Positions 1 to 10,246 of a stretch of DNA of 64,000 nucleotides are shown here, piece by piece. Positions within the stretch are counted from its first letter, which is position 1; each line of letters starts with the position of its first letter. The notes beneath the pieces were generated by a model, which was not told the origin of the DNA, did not search any database, and saw nothing but the letters and a program-made list of their open reading frames with translations. The stretch is from contig JBBPTG010000131.1 of assembly GCA_038093975.1 (NCBI GenBank), positions 1 through 64,000 of the forward strand, written 5' to 3'. The translations under genes were made by a program, and so were the position numbers. Source of the DNA: Chalciporus piperatus (lineage: Eukaryota > Basidiomycota > Agaricomycetes > Boletales > Boletaceae).

Positions 1-40
1 CACGTGACTGGGGAAGCTTGCGTTGGCAGAGCTTCCCGGT

Positions 41-1342
41 CTAAAAACCCTTTGTGACAAAGGCTACTTTACAAACAGTGATTTCATCCTCATCATCTAT
101 CTCGATCAGCGAGGGAATTTCTTCCTCAACCTTCTGAACCTTCTTCGGGGTTTTCTGGTTCGAGGAGAACTCTGGGCAGGCGTTGGACCGATGTCCAGCT
201 TTCCTGCAGCGGAAGCAGAGCCCTTTCTCCTGGCAGCGTTTCCGCTCTTCAGGAGTGAGTTTGGAGATACGGATGATGTCGACGTCCATGGCATTGGGGT
301 CCCTGGTAGGGGTAGAGTGGTTGGTGGAGGAGAACGGACGGAATGGCTTGGCAGGGTTGCGATTGCGATTCGCGATTTCATTGGCGTGTTCCCATTGGGT
401 CTGGAACTGGGTAGTGCGTTTGTACCAGTCCTCAATCGTGGTAGGGACAGTGTCCATGCTGTTGACTCGTCTCATGAGGGAGACGGGTATGCCTGCGGAA
501 AAGTATCCGATTAGGCCATTGTTATCGGTGATGCCTGATAAGGCGACTTGATTCTGGAAACTCGAAATGAATTCTGGGAGGGAGGGAGAATACTCTCCAT
601 TCTTGAGAGGTTTCATTCGTTTGGTAGAGAGCCAGGCGACAGCGTTTCCTATGGTGTCGTGGTGTTTGAATGCGGTTTCGAAATCAGTGATAAACTGAGC
701 CCAGGTTCCCATTGTGACTGTGGCGCCGGTGATGGCCTTGCGGCGGAAGGTGGCAGCCCAAGTGGCTGCTGATCCTTTGGACATGTAAGATAGCGCAAAG
801 GCGATCTTCTTGGGGTCGGTGTTGTATACGTCACCATTGACAGTGAGATAGAATTGGATGGAATTCATCCAAGCAGTGCTCTTTTCAAAGGAGCCATCAA
901 AGGCGTCTGGGGCTCCGATGCGGAGTTCGGTGGGTTTGGAGGACGACATGGGTTTTACAAAGGTAGGGGGTACCTGATACGCTCCTGGTGCAAATGCGGG
1001 CGCGGGAAGGGAAGGAGTGGGGAAAGCTGGGGTTCGTGGGGGAGCAGGCGACACAGGAAACTGTGGAGCTCTTCGGGATATTGGGGTCGGTGACGGTGGT
1101 GTTGGTGACCTTGGGATGGTTACAGCTGAGGAAAATTCGTGGGAGAGGTGAAGGGTTTCTTCTTGTTCCTCTTGGGTGGTGATTGGTTCGTCGTAAAGAT
1201 CCGAGGTGTCGTAGGGGTTAGAGGGATCTTCCTCTTCAGGTGAGCCCGAGTCAGAAGATTCGGGGTTCTGTGGATTAGCGGTCTCTCGTGGGGGGCCCCA
1301 GCGAGAGGTGTTGAGGCGAGGTCGTTGGGAAATGGTGGAGGT
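41..1342 (-). CDS. Gag polyprotein of Ty3/gypsy element (start codon not found)
   Basis: The frame is open from about 1342 to a TAG at 41. The N-terminal third is acidic and rich in proline and serine. The middle is a retrotransposon gag domain of the capsid type, containing WMNSIQFYL and AFALSYM. The C-terminal part carries one CCHC zinc knuckle, CFRCRKAGHRSNAC, which binds RNA in this family. No ATG occurs before the methionine of MSSSKPTEL near 949, which already lies in the gag domain. Either the start was lost by mutation, an upstream intron exists, or translation starts at a non-ATG codon. Frame integrity suggests a fairly young copy. Confidence 0.8.
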   Translation of the reverse strand, partial: TSTISQRPRLNTSRWGPPRETANPQNPESSDSGSPEEEDPSNPYDTSDLYDEPITTQEEQEETLHLSHEFSSAVTIPRSPTPPSPTPISRRAPQFPVSPAPPRTPAFPTPSLPAPAFAPGAYQVPPTFVKPMSSSKPTELRIGAPDAFDGSFEKSTAWMNSIQFYLTVNGDVYNTDPKKIAFALSYMSKGSAATWAATFRRKAITGATVTMGTWAQFITDFETAFKHHDTIGNAVAWLSTKRMKPLKNGEYSPSLPEFISSFQNQVALSGITDNNGLIGYFSAGIPVSLMRRVNSMDTVPTTIEDWYKRTTQFQTQWEHANEIANRNRNPAKPFRPFSSTNHSTPTRDPNAMDVDIIRISKLTPEERKRCQEKGLCFRCRKAGHRSNACPEFSSNQKTPKKVQKVEEEIPSLIEIDDEDEITVCKVAFVTKGF

Positions 1343-1381
1343 CTACAGCGAAGGTAGCCTTCAGGGGGAACTTAGACCTTT

Positions 1382-1852
1382 TGTTACGCTTGTACCGGGT
1401 AGGTCAAAGCGTAGACGTAAAAGCCTAGTCAAGGACAAGGGTTTCAAAGGTAGCCTAACGATGGGATGTCCACGTTAAAGCCTAGCGTCCGTTCAAGAGT
1501 GGGACGGTGACTCTCAGAGGGTTCAAAGGAGGCAAGGAATGACCAAGCTAGATTGCGTAGGTCTAAGTTAGAGTTACAGGAGGAAACTCGAGGGTTTATA
1601 TAAGTGAAGAAACGAGTTAAGGGCAGGCATAGAACAAGTCAGAATACGTAAGAACAAGTCATGATGAATAGGAATGAGTCATGCTCGGTAAGCATACGAG
1701 TCAGCGATGACGAAGCGTGGAAGGTGAAAGAACATTAAGGAATGTTCGCTGACTAAAGCAAGGTAAGAAATGAGAGGCCTAGGCAGGACTCGAACCAGCG
1801 ACTAGGACTTAGTACAAGGTAACAAAGAAGGAAAGAATGAGTGATCGTAACA
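1382..1852 (-). repeat. 5' LTR of the nested Ty3/gypsy element
   Basis: This 471-base block is bounded by TGTTACG at 1382-1388 and CGTAACA at 1846-1852, a perfect 7-base inverted terminus starting TG and ending CA. A TATA box (TATATAA on the minus strand, near 1594) supports minus orientation. The LTR of the host element at 4441 starts with the same seven bases and has a similar length once its insertion is removed, so the two elements belong to related families. Confidence 0.8.
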
Positions 1853-1853
1853 C

Positions 1854-3776
1854 TCTATGTCACCGGAAGAACGCAACTATCCCATCGCGGATAAAGAGAT
1901 GCTAGGCGTTATCAGAAGTCTAGAACAATGGAGGCATTATCTGGAAGGTTCCAAGCACGAGTTTGAAATCTGGAATGATCACGCGAACCTTCAGTTCTTC
2001 ATGACTCGGCAAGATCTAAATCGTCGCCAAGCACGTTGGTCTCAATATCTTAGCCGATTCAATTTCAAATGGTTACACAAGGCAGGTTCCCAAATGGGAA
2101 AAGCCGATGCCTTATCAAGAAGAGAAGATCACGCAATCGGTATCGAAGCAGATAACAAAGCTGTCCTTGTAATACCTCCGGACAGAATAGCTGCCACGTC
2201 AACTGTTCAACTCTCAACCGATTCCGATCTAATCAAGAACAAAATCAGAAAAGCAACCTTCAAAATACGCGAGACAGAAGTCATGAGACTCTGTAAAGAA
2301 CACGGCATTTGTGAAGAATCTGATGGAATCCTGATTGACAAGAAAGGAAGGCTGTACGTTCCTGAAGAAGAAGAACTCCGCATGGAGATTATTCGACTTC
2401 ATCACGACACGCCCGTTGCTGGACATCCCGGATATGAAAAGACAATCGAACTGCTACAGCGCAGCTACGCTTGGCCAGGAATGGCTACGCTCGTAAAAGA
2501 CTATGTCTCACGCTGTGACAGATGTGCACGTTTCAAAGGGATAAACTACGCTCCTTCCGGAAAGCTCTGCCCCCTTGAAGTTCCAGATCTTCCCTGGGAA
2601 CATATCTCTGCAGATTTCACTACCGATCTGCCACTCTCGAATGGATTCGATTCTATTCTTGTCGTCGTCGACAGATTCTCCAAAGAAGTCGAATTCATTC
2701 CCTGCAACAAGACAGTCACTGCTCTTGACACTGCTCGTCTTTACCTAACCCATGTATGGAAACATCATGGACTTCCTAAAACCATCATATCGGACCGAGG
2801 TCCGCAATTCGCATCTCAAGTGATGAAAGACATATGCAAACGTCTTGGCATTACGCCCAAACTCTCCACCGCCTTTCATCCTCAGACTGATGGACAAACT
2901 GAACGTATGAATCGAGATCTACAACAGTATCTCCGTTTATTCACGTCAGAAAAACAAGAAGAATGGACTGATTGGTTACCAATTGCTCAATTCTCATACA
3001 ACTCGAAGAAGCAAGCTTCTACGTCCAAAGCTCCTTTCAACGTCACGCATACATATTCTCCAAGAATGGGAATAGAGAATTACACATCTAAAGCACCCGC
3101 TGCTGCGGACTTTGTTGACACGCTTGCCAACACGTTGAAAGAAACCAAGGATAACATAATAGAAGCTCAGAAGCGTATGAAAGTGCAAGCCGACAAACAC
3201 CGCTCTGAATCGCCATCTTACGAGATTGGTCAGAAAGTCTGGTTGTCTACAGCTAATCTCCGCCTGGCGCAGAAATCTAAGAAACTTTCCCCACGATGGT
3301 TGGGCCCTTACGAAATCACAACCCTGATTGGACGGAACGCACTACGTCTGAAGCTTCCGCGTACCATGAAAATTCACCCCGTCGTTAATGTTTCACGTGT
3401 CAAACCATACAAGGACAGGTTACGGAAGCAAACCGTTGACAAGCCTGGGCCTGTGATTGTGACAGAAGACAGAGATGATGAATATGAGGTGGACTACATC
3501 GTTGATTCTCGTTTACAGGGAAAAACCCTGAAATACCTCGTGCACTGGAAAGGCTATGCAGAATCTGATCGGACATGGGAACCAAGATCGAATCTCAAAA
3601 ATGCACAAGATGCAATAAGGGAATTCAACAAGATACATCTGTCCGCTCCACGATTCCTTCGCATGTCACGGAGTCTATTCGAGTCACTGTTCCAGCCGTA
3701 TGACAACTTAACGAGTCAGGTGGATGATGGACAAATCAATTGGTTGAATACCGTGCCGGATACCGAAAAGGTATAA
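1854..3776 (+). pseudogene. Pol fragment: RNase H, integrase and chromodomain
   Basis: The product is the C-terminal part of a Ty3/gypsy polyprotein. In order it shows the C-terminal half of a retroviral-type RNase H (ADKEMLGVIRSL, ADALSR), an integrase HHCC zinc-binding domain (GHPGYEKT then CDRC), and the DDE integrase core. The core has acidic residues in ADFTTDLP, IISDRGPQF and HPQTDGQTERMN. A chromodomain follows (YLVHWKGYAESDRTWEP) that in chromoviruses directs integration to heterochromatin. The frame is intact to the stop at 3774-3776. The start is missing because the minus-strand element is inserted inside the RNase H domain at 1852/1853. Protease and reverse transcriptase are therefore outside the window. 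Confidence 0.92.
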
Positions 3777-3839
3777 GAGACTGATGTTTGACGGTCTTTA
3801 CTCTCATGGTTTCTCTTTCACGAACCACCATCATCACCA

Positions 3840-4406
3840 ATGGATCTCAACGACGCCTACGCTTGGGAGAGTGTCCTCCGCGACATTTTCATTCGAAACT
3901 TTACTAGGGATCGAGGCAATTTTGTCCTCTCCCTCCTTTTTGTGCTCTTCGTCGTCTGCAACGGTTGGATTCTCCGCATGCTCATCCCCTCCCTCCTCGC
4001 CGTCATTGCCATCGTCGTCGTCACCATCGCCATTCAATATCTCATGTTCGCTCAGATGATCGTGACCAGACGGTCCACGTCTATCGAGATCAACTGGGAC
4101 TGGACGACAAGGTGGATGAAGCTCGTCGTATGGCACCCGGATCTGAGCAAGTGGGACAACGTGATAGAAAAACAGCCAGAGAATCCTGATCAGCAGGAAT
4201 GGCCTACAAACTGGCCTGATCTCGCTGAACCTCCTATTCCCGACCCTGCACTCGTAGGTGCTCCCCACCCTATTCCTGTCGATGAAAACGATGGTAACCC
4301 ATTCGAACCACCAGTAACCTGGACAAACAACAATCTTCAGGTTGCCGTAGCTCCGCCAGCAAATGGAGTACCGTGGATGAATCAAGGTCCACTCGTCGAA
4401 GTCTGA
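3840..4406 (+). CDS. Env-position ORF with two hydrophobic segments
   Basis: This 188-codon ORF starts 63 bases after the pol stop and ends 34 bases before the 3' LTR, the place where errantiviruses and retroviruses keep env. Residues about 27-45 and 47-68 are strongly hydrophobic (FVLSLLFVLFVVC and LLAVIAIVVVTIAI), followed by a soluble proline- and tryptophan-rich tail. I see no signal peptide, furin site or fusion peptide, so envelope function is not supported. It may be a small membrane protein of the element or captured host sequence. A 183-codon frame on the opposite strand is probably its shadow. I do not recognise the family. Confidence 0.55.
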   Translation: MDLNDAYAWESVLRDIFIRNFTRDRGNFVLSLLFVLFVVCNGWILRMLIPSLLAVIAIVVVTIAIQYLMFAQMIVTRRSTSIEINWDWTTRWMKLVVWHPDLSKWDNVIEKQPENPDQQEWPTNWPDLAEPPIPDPALVGAPHPIPVDENDGNPFEPPVTWTNNNLQVAVAPPANGVPWMNQGPLVEV

Positions 4407-4427
4407 TCATCTAGGAATACGATCCAT

Positions 4428-4440
4428 AGAGAGGGGGTAG
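4428..4440 (+). other. Polypurine tract before the 3' LTR
   Basis: A purine run, AGAGAGGGGGTAG, lies immediately before the TGTTACG that opens the 3' LTR at 4441. In Ty3/gypsy elements this tract primes plus-strand synthesis, and its position fixes the LTR start. Confidence 0.65.
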
Positions 4441-5603
4441 TGTTACGAACGCTCCATTCCTTATCCTAATCATCCCTACATTCCATTACGCTTACTAGGT
4501 TTCTCTTCGTCTCGTGGACTTAGTCGTTTCACTTTCTCTTTTATTATCTTATCTTATCGCATCACGTGACTTACTTACATAAGCTAGGTCTAGACCTTCG
4601 CTTACTAACTGATGACTCACCGCTCACTCGTCAGCATCAGTCAGCATTACTCATCATATGACTCACGCTTACTCATTCCGCAGTAGAGCTAGTTACGCCA
4701 TTGGCTAGTAGTCAGTATGAGTCATACCCAGTCACATACGATAAGGTTTAGCCACAACATGTACAAACATTGACAATAGTATATAAACCCGGGTCGACAA
4801 GCACTGGACTCCCCAGTCTTGTTCTCCTGGAGTTTCCTCATCGAACCTCAGCCAAGTACATTGGCTCGCTATTGTCTAGTGTAGTGTTTAAAAGTCCAGT
4901 TACATAACTGGAAAAAAAACCGAAACTTAACTTAACTGGAGCGAAATATAACTGAAACCTGGTGAAAAATTGTAACTGGTTACGTCCAGTTTCAGTTACA
5001 GTTTTGTCACTTCCAAAATTTTACAAAACTGTACACAAACTGGTTATAACTGGTTATAAATAATAACCTATATATGGTCATCTACCACTATTTTTCCTGA
5101 TTTTTTACAAATTTTTCCGACCTTATTTGACTTTCTTTCTGAATATTGAAGTAAATTGATGAAATGACTGATTGAGACACGCTCAACTCAAATACACATG
5201 TTAATTTGCACTGCTGAGATTACATATTTGCTTGTATTTTACTTAACTTGACCTCCCTTCCAATGCTATATCCACCAAAACATATGATAATCATGGTAAT
5301 ATAATAAAATGAGCATATCTTCACAAGGACTGAACCAAATCACATGATCCAGGGGTCATTTTAAAGCTACGAATCAGGGCTTTCTAATGTTTGTCCAGTT
5401 ATTACAAAAAACCGGTCACAAACTGGACCATAACTGATATGACAGTTATGTAGAGTTTCAGTTCAGTTAAACTGATTTTGCCAAAATTGATAACCAGTTA
5501 CAGTTACAGTTTTGTCAAAAGAGGTATAAAAACTTAACTTAACTGGACTTTTAAACACTAGTCTAGTGTGAGTCTTAGCTCTTAGTTGAGTTGAGTCGTT
5601 TCA
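4441..5603 (+). repeat. 3' LTR of the chromovirus, split by a MITE
   Basis: The LTR starts with TGTTACG directly after the polypurine tract. Removing the 679-base MITE and one 8-base duplication leaves about 476 bases, close to the 471-base LTR of the nested element. The end near 5603 (GTCGTTTCA) is inferred from the TG...CA rule and from where the neighbouring gene's reading frame resumes. The 5' LTR is not in the window, so this end could not be verified by comparison. Confidence 0.65.
4882..5560. mobile_element. hAT-type MITE inserted in the LTR
   Basis: The element is 679 bases with terminal inverted repeats TAGTGTTTAAAAGTCCAGTT at both ends. It is flanked by a perfect 8-base direct repeat GTCTAGTG at 4874-4881 and 5561-5568. 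An 8-base duplication and a TAGTG-type terminus are typical of the hAT superfamily. The interior is AT-rich, has no ORF of note, and contains many copies of the motif AACTGG and its complement near both ends, which look like subterminal transposase-binding repeats. It is therefore a non-autonomous element. Confidence 0.88.
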
Positions 5604-6526
5604 GTTACCCCCTTGGCGACCGTGACGACGACCTTCCTCGAACTCGTCATCACTGCCAACATCAGAGTCTATCATAGCTTCGACTCCCAGTGAGACCTTT
5701 GTAGGTTTGCCGTGTTTCCCTGGGGCACTGGCGATCTTCTTGCCTTGAGGTTGAGACCGTGTCTTGAAACTGGTGGAGTTGGCACCCTTGCCTCGTTTTG
5801 CCTTGGTTCCAGCCTGAGAGCCGTCTAGTACCGTCATGAGAAGTGTGATGTGTGAAGGTTAGGAGTCAATGGGACTATGATGTCACCCTTTACATCAGTC
5901 ACTCACCGCGTGGCTGGCGTGAGGTGCGCTTCTGGGCCATGGTTGCCTCGCCTTCTCTGGCAACGTCTCCCTCTAAAATCCCCCACAGGATCGACTGGTG
6001 AGTACTTCACCATTACCACTACCATAGTAGAAACACTCACCTTTCTGATTTTTCGACGTTCGACGTTCTTTCTTCTTCGGTTCGCCAGTCGTCGTTTCTG
6101 CATCGTTTGACACTGTTGCGGCCCGTTTACGTTGGCTAAGATCACTTTGCCACACTGGAAAAGAGATTGTATCAACGGTAGGTTTCCTCAGTAACCCTTC
6201 AACTTTTACTGAAGACAATTGGCAGGCACTACCTTTATTTTCCTTCGCGCTTTCTTTGGCCTTGCGCACAGGCCCTGGAGTCATTGACAGGTAAGTTCAA
6301 GTTTTATTGGCCAGCTTCGAGTCGTTGGCCACTCACTCGATGGTATCTCCTCGATGGAATGATTTTCCATCCCTTCCATCGTCTGCCCCTCTTCTAGTGC
6401 ATCTAATGGATCTCCTTGAGCTCCCCCCTTCAAGTTCTTGGCAGCCCTCTTCTGGGCCGCCACGGTGCTTGGATCGAGCGGCGCTTGGCTGTTGCGACCA
6501 GAGTTGTTGTTGGCAGGCATTTGCAA
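5604..6526 (-). pseudogene. Spliced basic/acidic protein cut by the chromovirus insertion
   Basis: Five exons can be joined on the minus strand, all introns GT-AG and all in phase 1. The protein starts MQMPANNNSGRN near 6526 and runs through segments such as AAQKRAAKNLKGG, QRKRAATVSND, EPKKKERRTSKNQK and KAKRGKGANS, then ends in an acidic stretch (DSDVGSDDEFEEG). It is low-complexity, lysine/arginine-rich and probably nuclear. I recognise no domain. The frame stops at a TGA that straddles 5601-5603, inside the LTR terminus, so the true C-terminus has been removed. Its start lies about 250 bases from the divergent Plavaka-type transposase, and it may be a companion gene of that transposon. Confidence 0.6.
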
Positions 6527-6776
6527 ATACGGCCAGTGCCAGTGCCAGTGGGTGAGTCAAAAAGTTTTCGGGGTGATTAGGAATGACACTGACAACGGAC
6601 TTGGACTTATAGGCAGCTGCGAGGGTCCGGATCGATCTTCCCGCTCCGCCTGATCCCCCCAAAAAATTGCATCTATCACCAATTTCCACAAATAAACCCC
6701 GCAGGTATGTTGCCACGTCCAGCGCATCCCAACCAATAATCTGATCCCCTTAGGTCTTATCCCCTTAGCCTCCATC

Positions 6777-9700
6777 ATGATTGTCTGTCCAGGCTGCAAG
6801 GCACTCTTCTCGATGTCGGGCTACTCGCGCCACCTAGCGCAGACCAAAAACACGATCTGCGCCGCCGTGTATCGCGATTTCGATGTCCTCACTGATCCCT
6901 CCAACTCGGACACACCTGAAATATTGAGCGGTCCCTCCAATGCCATCCTCGCCCAAGACATTCCAACCTTCCCCACGAACCATGCTGCAGACGTTAATGA
7001 TCACTCTCGCTTTAGTTCTCCTGCCTCTCGTCCTTCGTCCCCCTTCGCGCTCGACTCACGCGAGTATGATCACCCTCGCGCCAGCTCGCCAGACGATGTC
7101 CCCTCTCCCCCCCAACAACACCATTCCCCCAACTCAAACAAGACTGCCAGCGAAACAGAGGATGAAGAAGAACATGATGAACCAGAAGATGAGGAGGAGG
7201 AGGAGTTCCTCGAGGCTGAACATGCTCAAATGGAACATGCATGGGAGCCCCCCCGACCACTACCACAAGATGTCCCTGCTGCGGAGGTTGACAACGACCC
7301 GGAGATGGATGACACCGAGGCCAATCCATTGGGGCATCCTGCTCGTCAGTCCGTTGTCCCCGACGATCACTCTCGCAAGCCCACCGTTGTGCATTTCCCA
7401 GGCGGACGTGCTGGCCAGCCTCTCGCTCGAACAACATTGGCTTACTCTGACTATCACACCCAGCTTGGGGAATCTGCTGAAGCGAATGTATATGCGCCCT
7501 TTCGATCCCGCATTGACTACGAAGTTGCGTGTTGGGCCCAGCTGCGTGGCCCAGGAGCCACAGCATTCACGGACCTGCTGAAAATTGACGGAGTGAGTAC
7601 TAACTGTGTTTCTCCTTCTCATGTCCAGGCCCCTGACGACTTTACAGGTGTCTGACGCGCTTGGCCTCTCGTATAAAAATAGTCGCGAGTTGAATCGCAT
7701 CATGGACAAGCTCCCAGCAAAACGGCCCCCATTCATGCACAAGGAAGTAGTCCTCGGAGGCGAAGCATTCGACATCTTCTATCGCGATGTCATGGAGTGC
7801 ATTCGGGCACTCTATGGTGATCCTGAGTTTGCACAAGATCTGATTTTTGCCCCCGAGCGACATTACGCTGACGACCAACGATCCAAACGAATGTATTACG
7901 ATATGCACACGGCACAGTGGTGGTGGGACACCCAGGTAAGCTGTATACTGCTACACTACTACGTCTGATTCACTGAGTCCTATTGCAGAAAAAGATCGAG
8001 CGCGAGCAACCGGGGGGCACGGTCGTGCCAGTCATCTTGTCCTCGGACAAAACACAAGTGACCATGTTCCGTAACAAGGCGTGCTATCCCGTCTACATGA
8101 CCATCGGAAATCTACCGAAAGACATCCGCCGTAAGCCCTCCCGTGGAGGTTGGATCCTCCTGGCCTACCTCCCAGTTACTCGCCTCGAACACCTCACTAA
8201 CAAGGCTGCTCGACGCCGTGCCGCTGCGAATCTCTTTCATGCGTGCCTACGCCATATCCTCGAACCTCTGGAGAAGGCAGGACGAGAGGGAGTGGCGATG
8301 GCTAGTGGCGATGGAGTCGTACGTCGCGTGCATCCATTGATTTCGTGTTACTCAGGGGATTACCCTGAACAGCTTCTCGTGGTCGGTGTGAAGACGGGGC
8401 AATGCCCCAAGTGCGATATCGAGCATGACGAGCTCGGGAGCGCAATGGCACCTGCATCGCTGCGCGATTTGGAGGCCGTTCTTGAGGCGCTCACTCTTGT
8501 TGACGAGGACTACGCCGCTTTTACGCATGCGTGTCAGGATGTCGGCATCAAGCCGATCTACAAGCCGTTCTGGGAGGCCCATCATCACCTCAACATCTTC
8601 CTGTCTATTACACCTGATGTTCTGCATCAGTTGTATCAAGGCATGCTCAAACACCTTCTTTCGTGGATCAAATCGTGCTTCAGTGACGCCGAAATTGATG
8701 CACGATGCCGGCGCCTCCCCCCCAACCACAATATCCGACTCTTCATGAAGGGGATCACAGGTTTATCGCGCGTCAGTGGAACCGAACATGACCAAATATG
8801 CCGCTTCCTACTCGGCATCGTCGTGGACATTCCCCTCCCTGGTGGGTTCAATGCCTCTCGTTTGCTTCGCGCAACCCGCGCCATGCTGGACTTTATCTAC
8901 TTGGCTCAGTACCCCTGCCACACGACTGAGACCCTCCCCCTCCTCGACGACGCCCTGCATCGCTTTCATACGAACAAATCCATTTTCGTCGACCTCGGGA
9001 TCCGCACACACTTCAATCTCCCGAAACTCCACTCCCTCCGCCACTACATACAAATGATTCAACAATTCGGAACCACAGACAACTACTCGACGGAATACAC
9101 TGAGCGGCTCCACATCGACCTAGCGAAAGATGCCTACCGTGCCACCAATCACAAGGATGAATATTATCAGATGACGCGTTGGCTAGAGCGCCGCGAGAAG
9201 ATCCTCTGGCACCGCAACTTTGTAGCCTGGCGTCAACGGGGTGGTTTGGAGAGAAGCCAACGGACCTTTATGCCCCCTTCACTCTCGTGCGTGCGCATCG
9301 CGAAAATGACCAAACACCCTTCGGTTTCACGTGTTACCTTCGACAAGCTCATTGATTCTCATCACGCGCAGTTCTTCGTTGAGGCACTCTCTCGTTTCGT
9401 GGCACACAAGCGGGCCCCGGGTTTGAATGCTGGTCAACTCGAACGGACCGCTGCCGACATCGTCCTTCCATTTTACTCGGTCCCGGTCTTTCACAAAATC
9501 AAATTTCATGCCGTGAATGCGTTCGGGCATGAGATCGAAGGGGATACAGTCGATGTGATCCACTGTCATCCACAGCGAACCGATACCCATGGAAGAGTGG
9601 TGCCAGGCCGCTTTGATACAGCTCTGGTCAAAGTTGGTGAAGGGGGTGAGACAGGAGTCAAAGGTAAGTTTTAACACATTCTTTCGGCCTACTAGAACTG

Positions 9701-10074
9701 ACAGAGTGGTTTAAATTATAGGGTATCGAGTAGCGCAAGTTCGAGCGGTCTTCACGCTGCCTGCCCTCGGCCGTGAGGCCTTGTTCTCCGACGATGTATC
9801 CCTACCCATTCACATGGCATATGTCGAGTGGTTCACCCCTTTCACCACTCCGGATTCGAATCACGGCTTCTACAAAGTGGCACGCGCGCAACTCAACGGC
9901 AATCATATATGCAGCATTGTGCCTGTGTCCGACATCCGTCGAAGTGTCCACCTCATTCCTCGCTTCGGTAGGGTCGCACCGCCAGAATGGAGCAGCAGTA
10001 ATGTCTTGGAGGAGTGTGATAGCTTCTACGTAAATCCTTTTACTGACCGTCATGCGTTTGTAACGATCGTGTAG
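6777..10074 (+). CDS. Plavaka-type DNA transposase
   Basis: Four exons (6777-7592, 7648-7935, 7989-9663, 9722-10074) join into 1043 codons with GT-AG introns of 53-58 bases. The N-terminus has a C2HC-like zinc finger (CPGCKALFSMSGYSRHL), then an acidic, proline-rich linker. The core contains motifs I associate with Plavaka transposases of basidiomycetes: ILLAYLPVTRLEHL, a second zinc-binding motif CPKCDIEHDELG, and PDVLHQLYQGMLKHLLSW. The family cuts and pastes its own DNA element. The frame is fully open, so the copy may be active. Terminal inverted repeats were not located. Confidence 0.85.
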
Positions 10075-10246
10075 TTCCCTTTCTCGCTTGTCATCGTTTG
10101 CAGTTCCTTCGTCTCGCACATCAGTACTAGTTCTAGTTTGGTATCTCACTCGTCAGTAGTTGCTTATCTCGCTCGTCCGAGTCATCATGCAGGGGGCACT
10201 TGGTACCAATATAATGATTATCATGATATACATTGTGTGTCTAGTA

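Larger units (their letters stand above)
1..1852 (-). mobile_element. Ty3/gypsy LTR retrotransposon, 5' part, nested in another element
   Basis: A minus-strand LTR element enters from the left edge. In its own direction it reads LTR (1852 to 1382), a short leader, then a gag frame ending at 41. Pol would lie beyond position 1. The LTR is followed at 1853 by the interior of an RNase H-integrase gene on the plus strand, so this element was inserted into that gene. The target duplication cannot be checked because the other flank is outside the window. The orientation is supported by a TATATAA box that reads correctly on the minus strand inside the LTR. Confidence 0.85.
1853..5603 (+). mobile_element. 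Chromovirus (Ty3/gypsy with chromodomain), 3' part, interrupted twice
   Basis: This plus-strand element consists of a 5'-truncated pol (1854-3776), an extra membrane-type ORF (3840-4406), a polypurine tract (4428-4440) and a 3' LTR from 4441 to about 5603. Its 5' part lies left of the nested minus-strand element and outside the window. The LTR is split by a hAT-type MITE. The outer end at 5603 lies inside the last exon of a minus-strand gene, whose reading frame stops three bases into the LTR. Confidence 0.85.

Noticed and set aside
3834..4385. 183-codon minus-strand frame opposite the env-position ORF
   Set aside because: It lacks hydrophobic segments or domains and mirrors the plus-strand ORF, which has the expected position and strand for the element.
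6333..6716. 127-codon minus-strand frame overlapping the Plavaka companion gene
   Set aside because: It is a different frame of the same DNA, and only the other frame joins to the four further in-phase exons.
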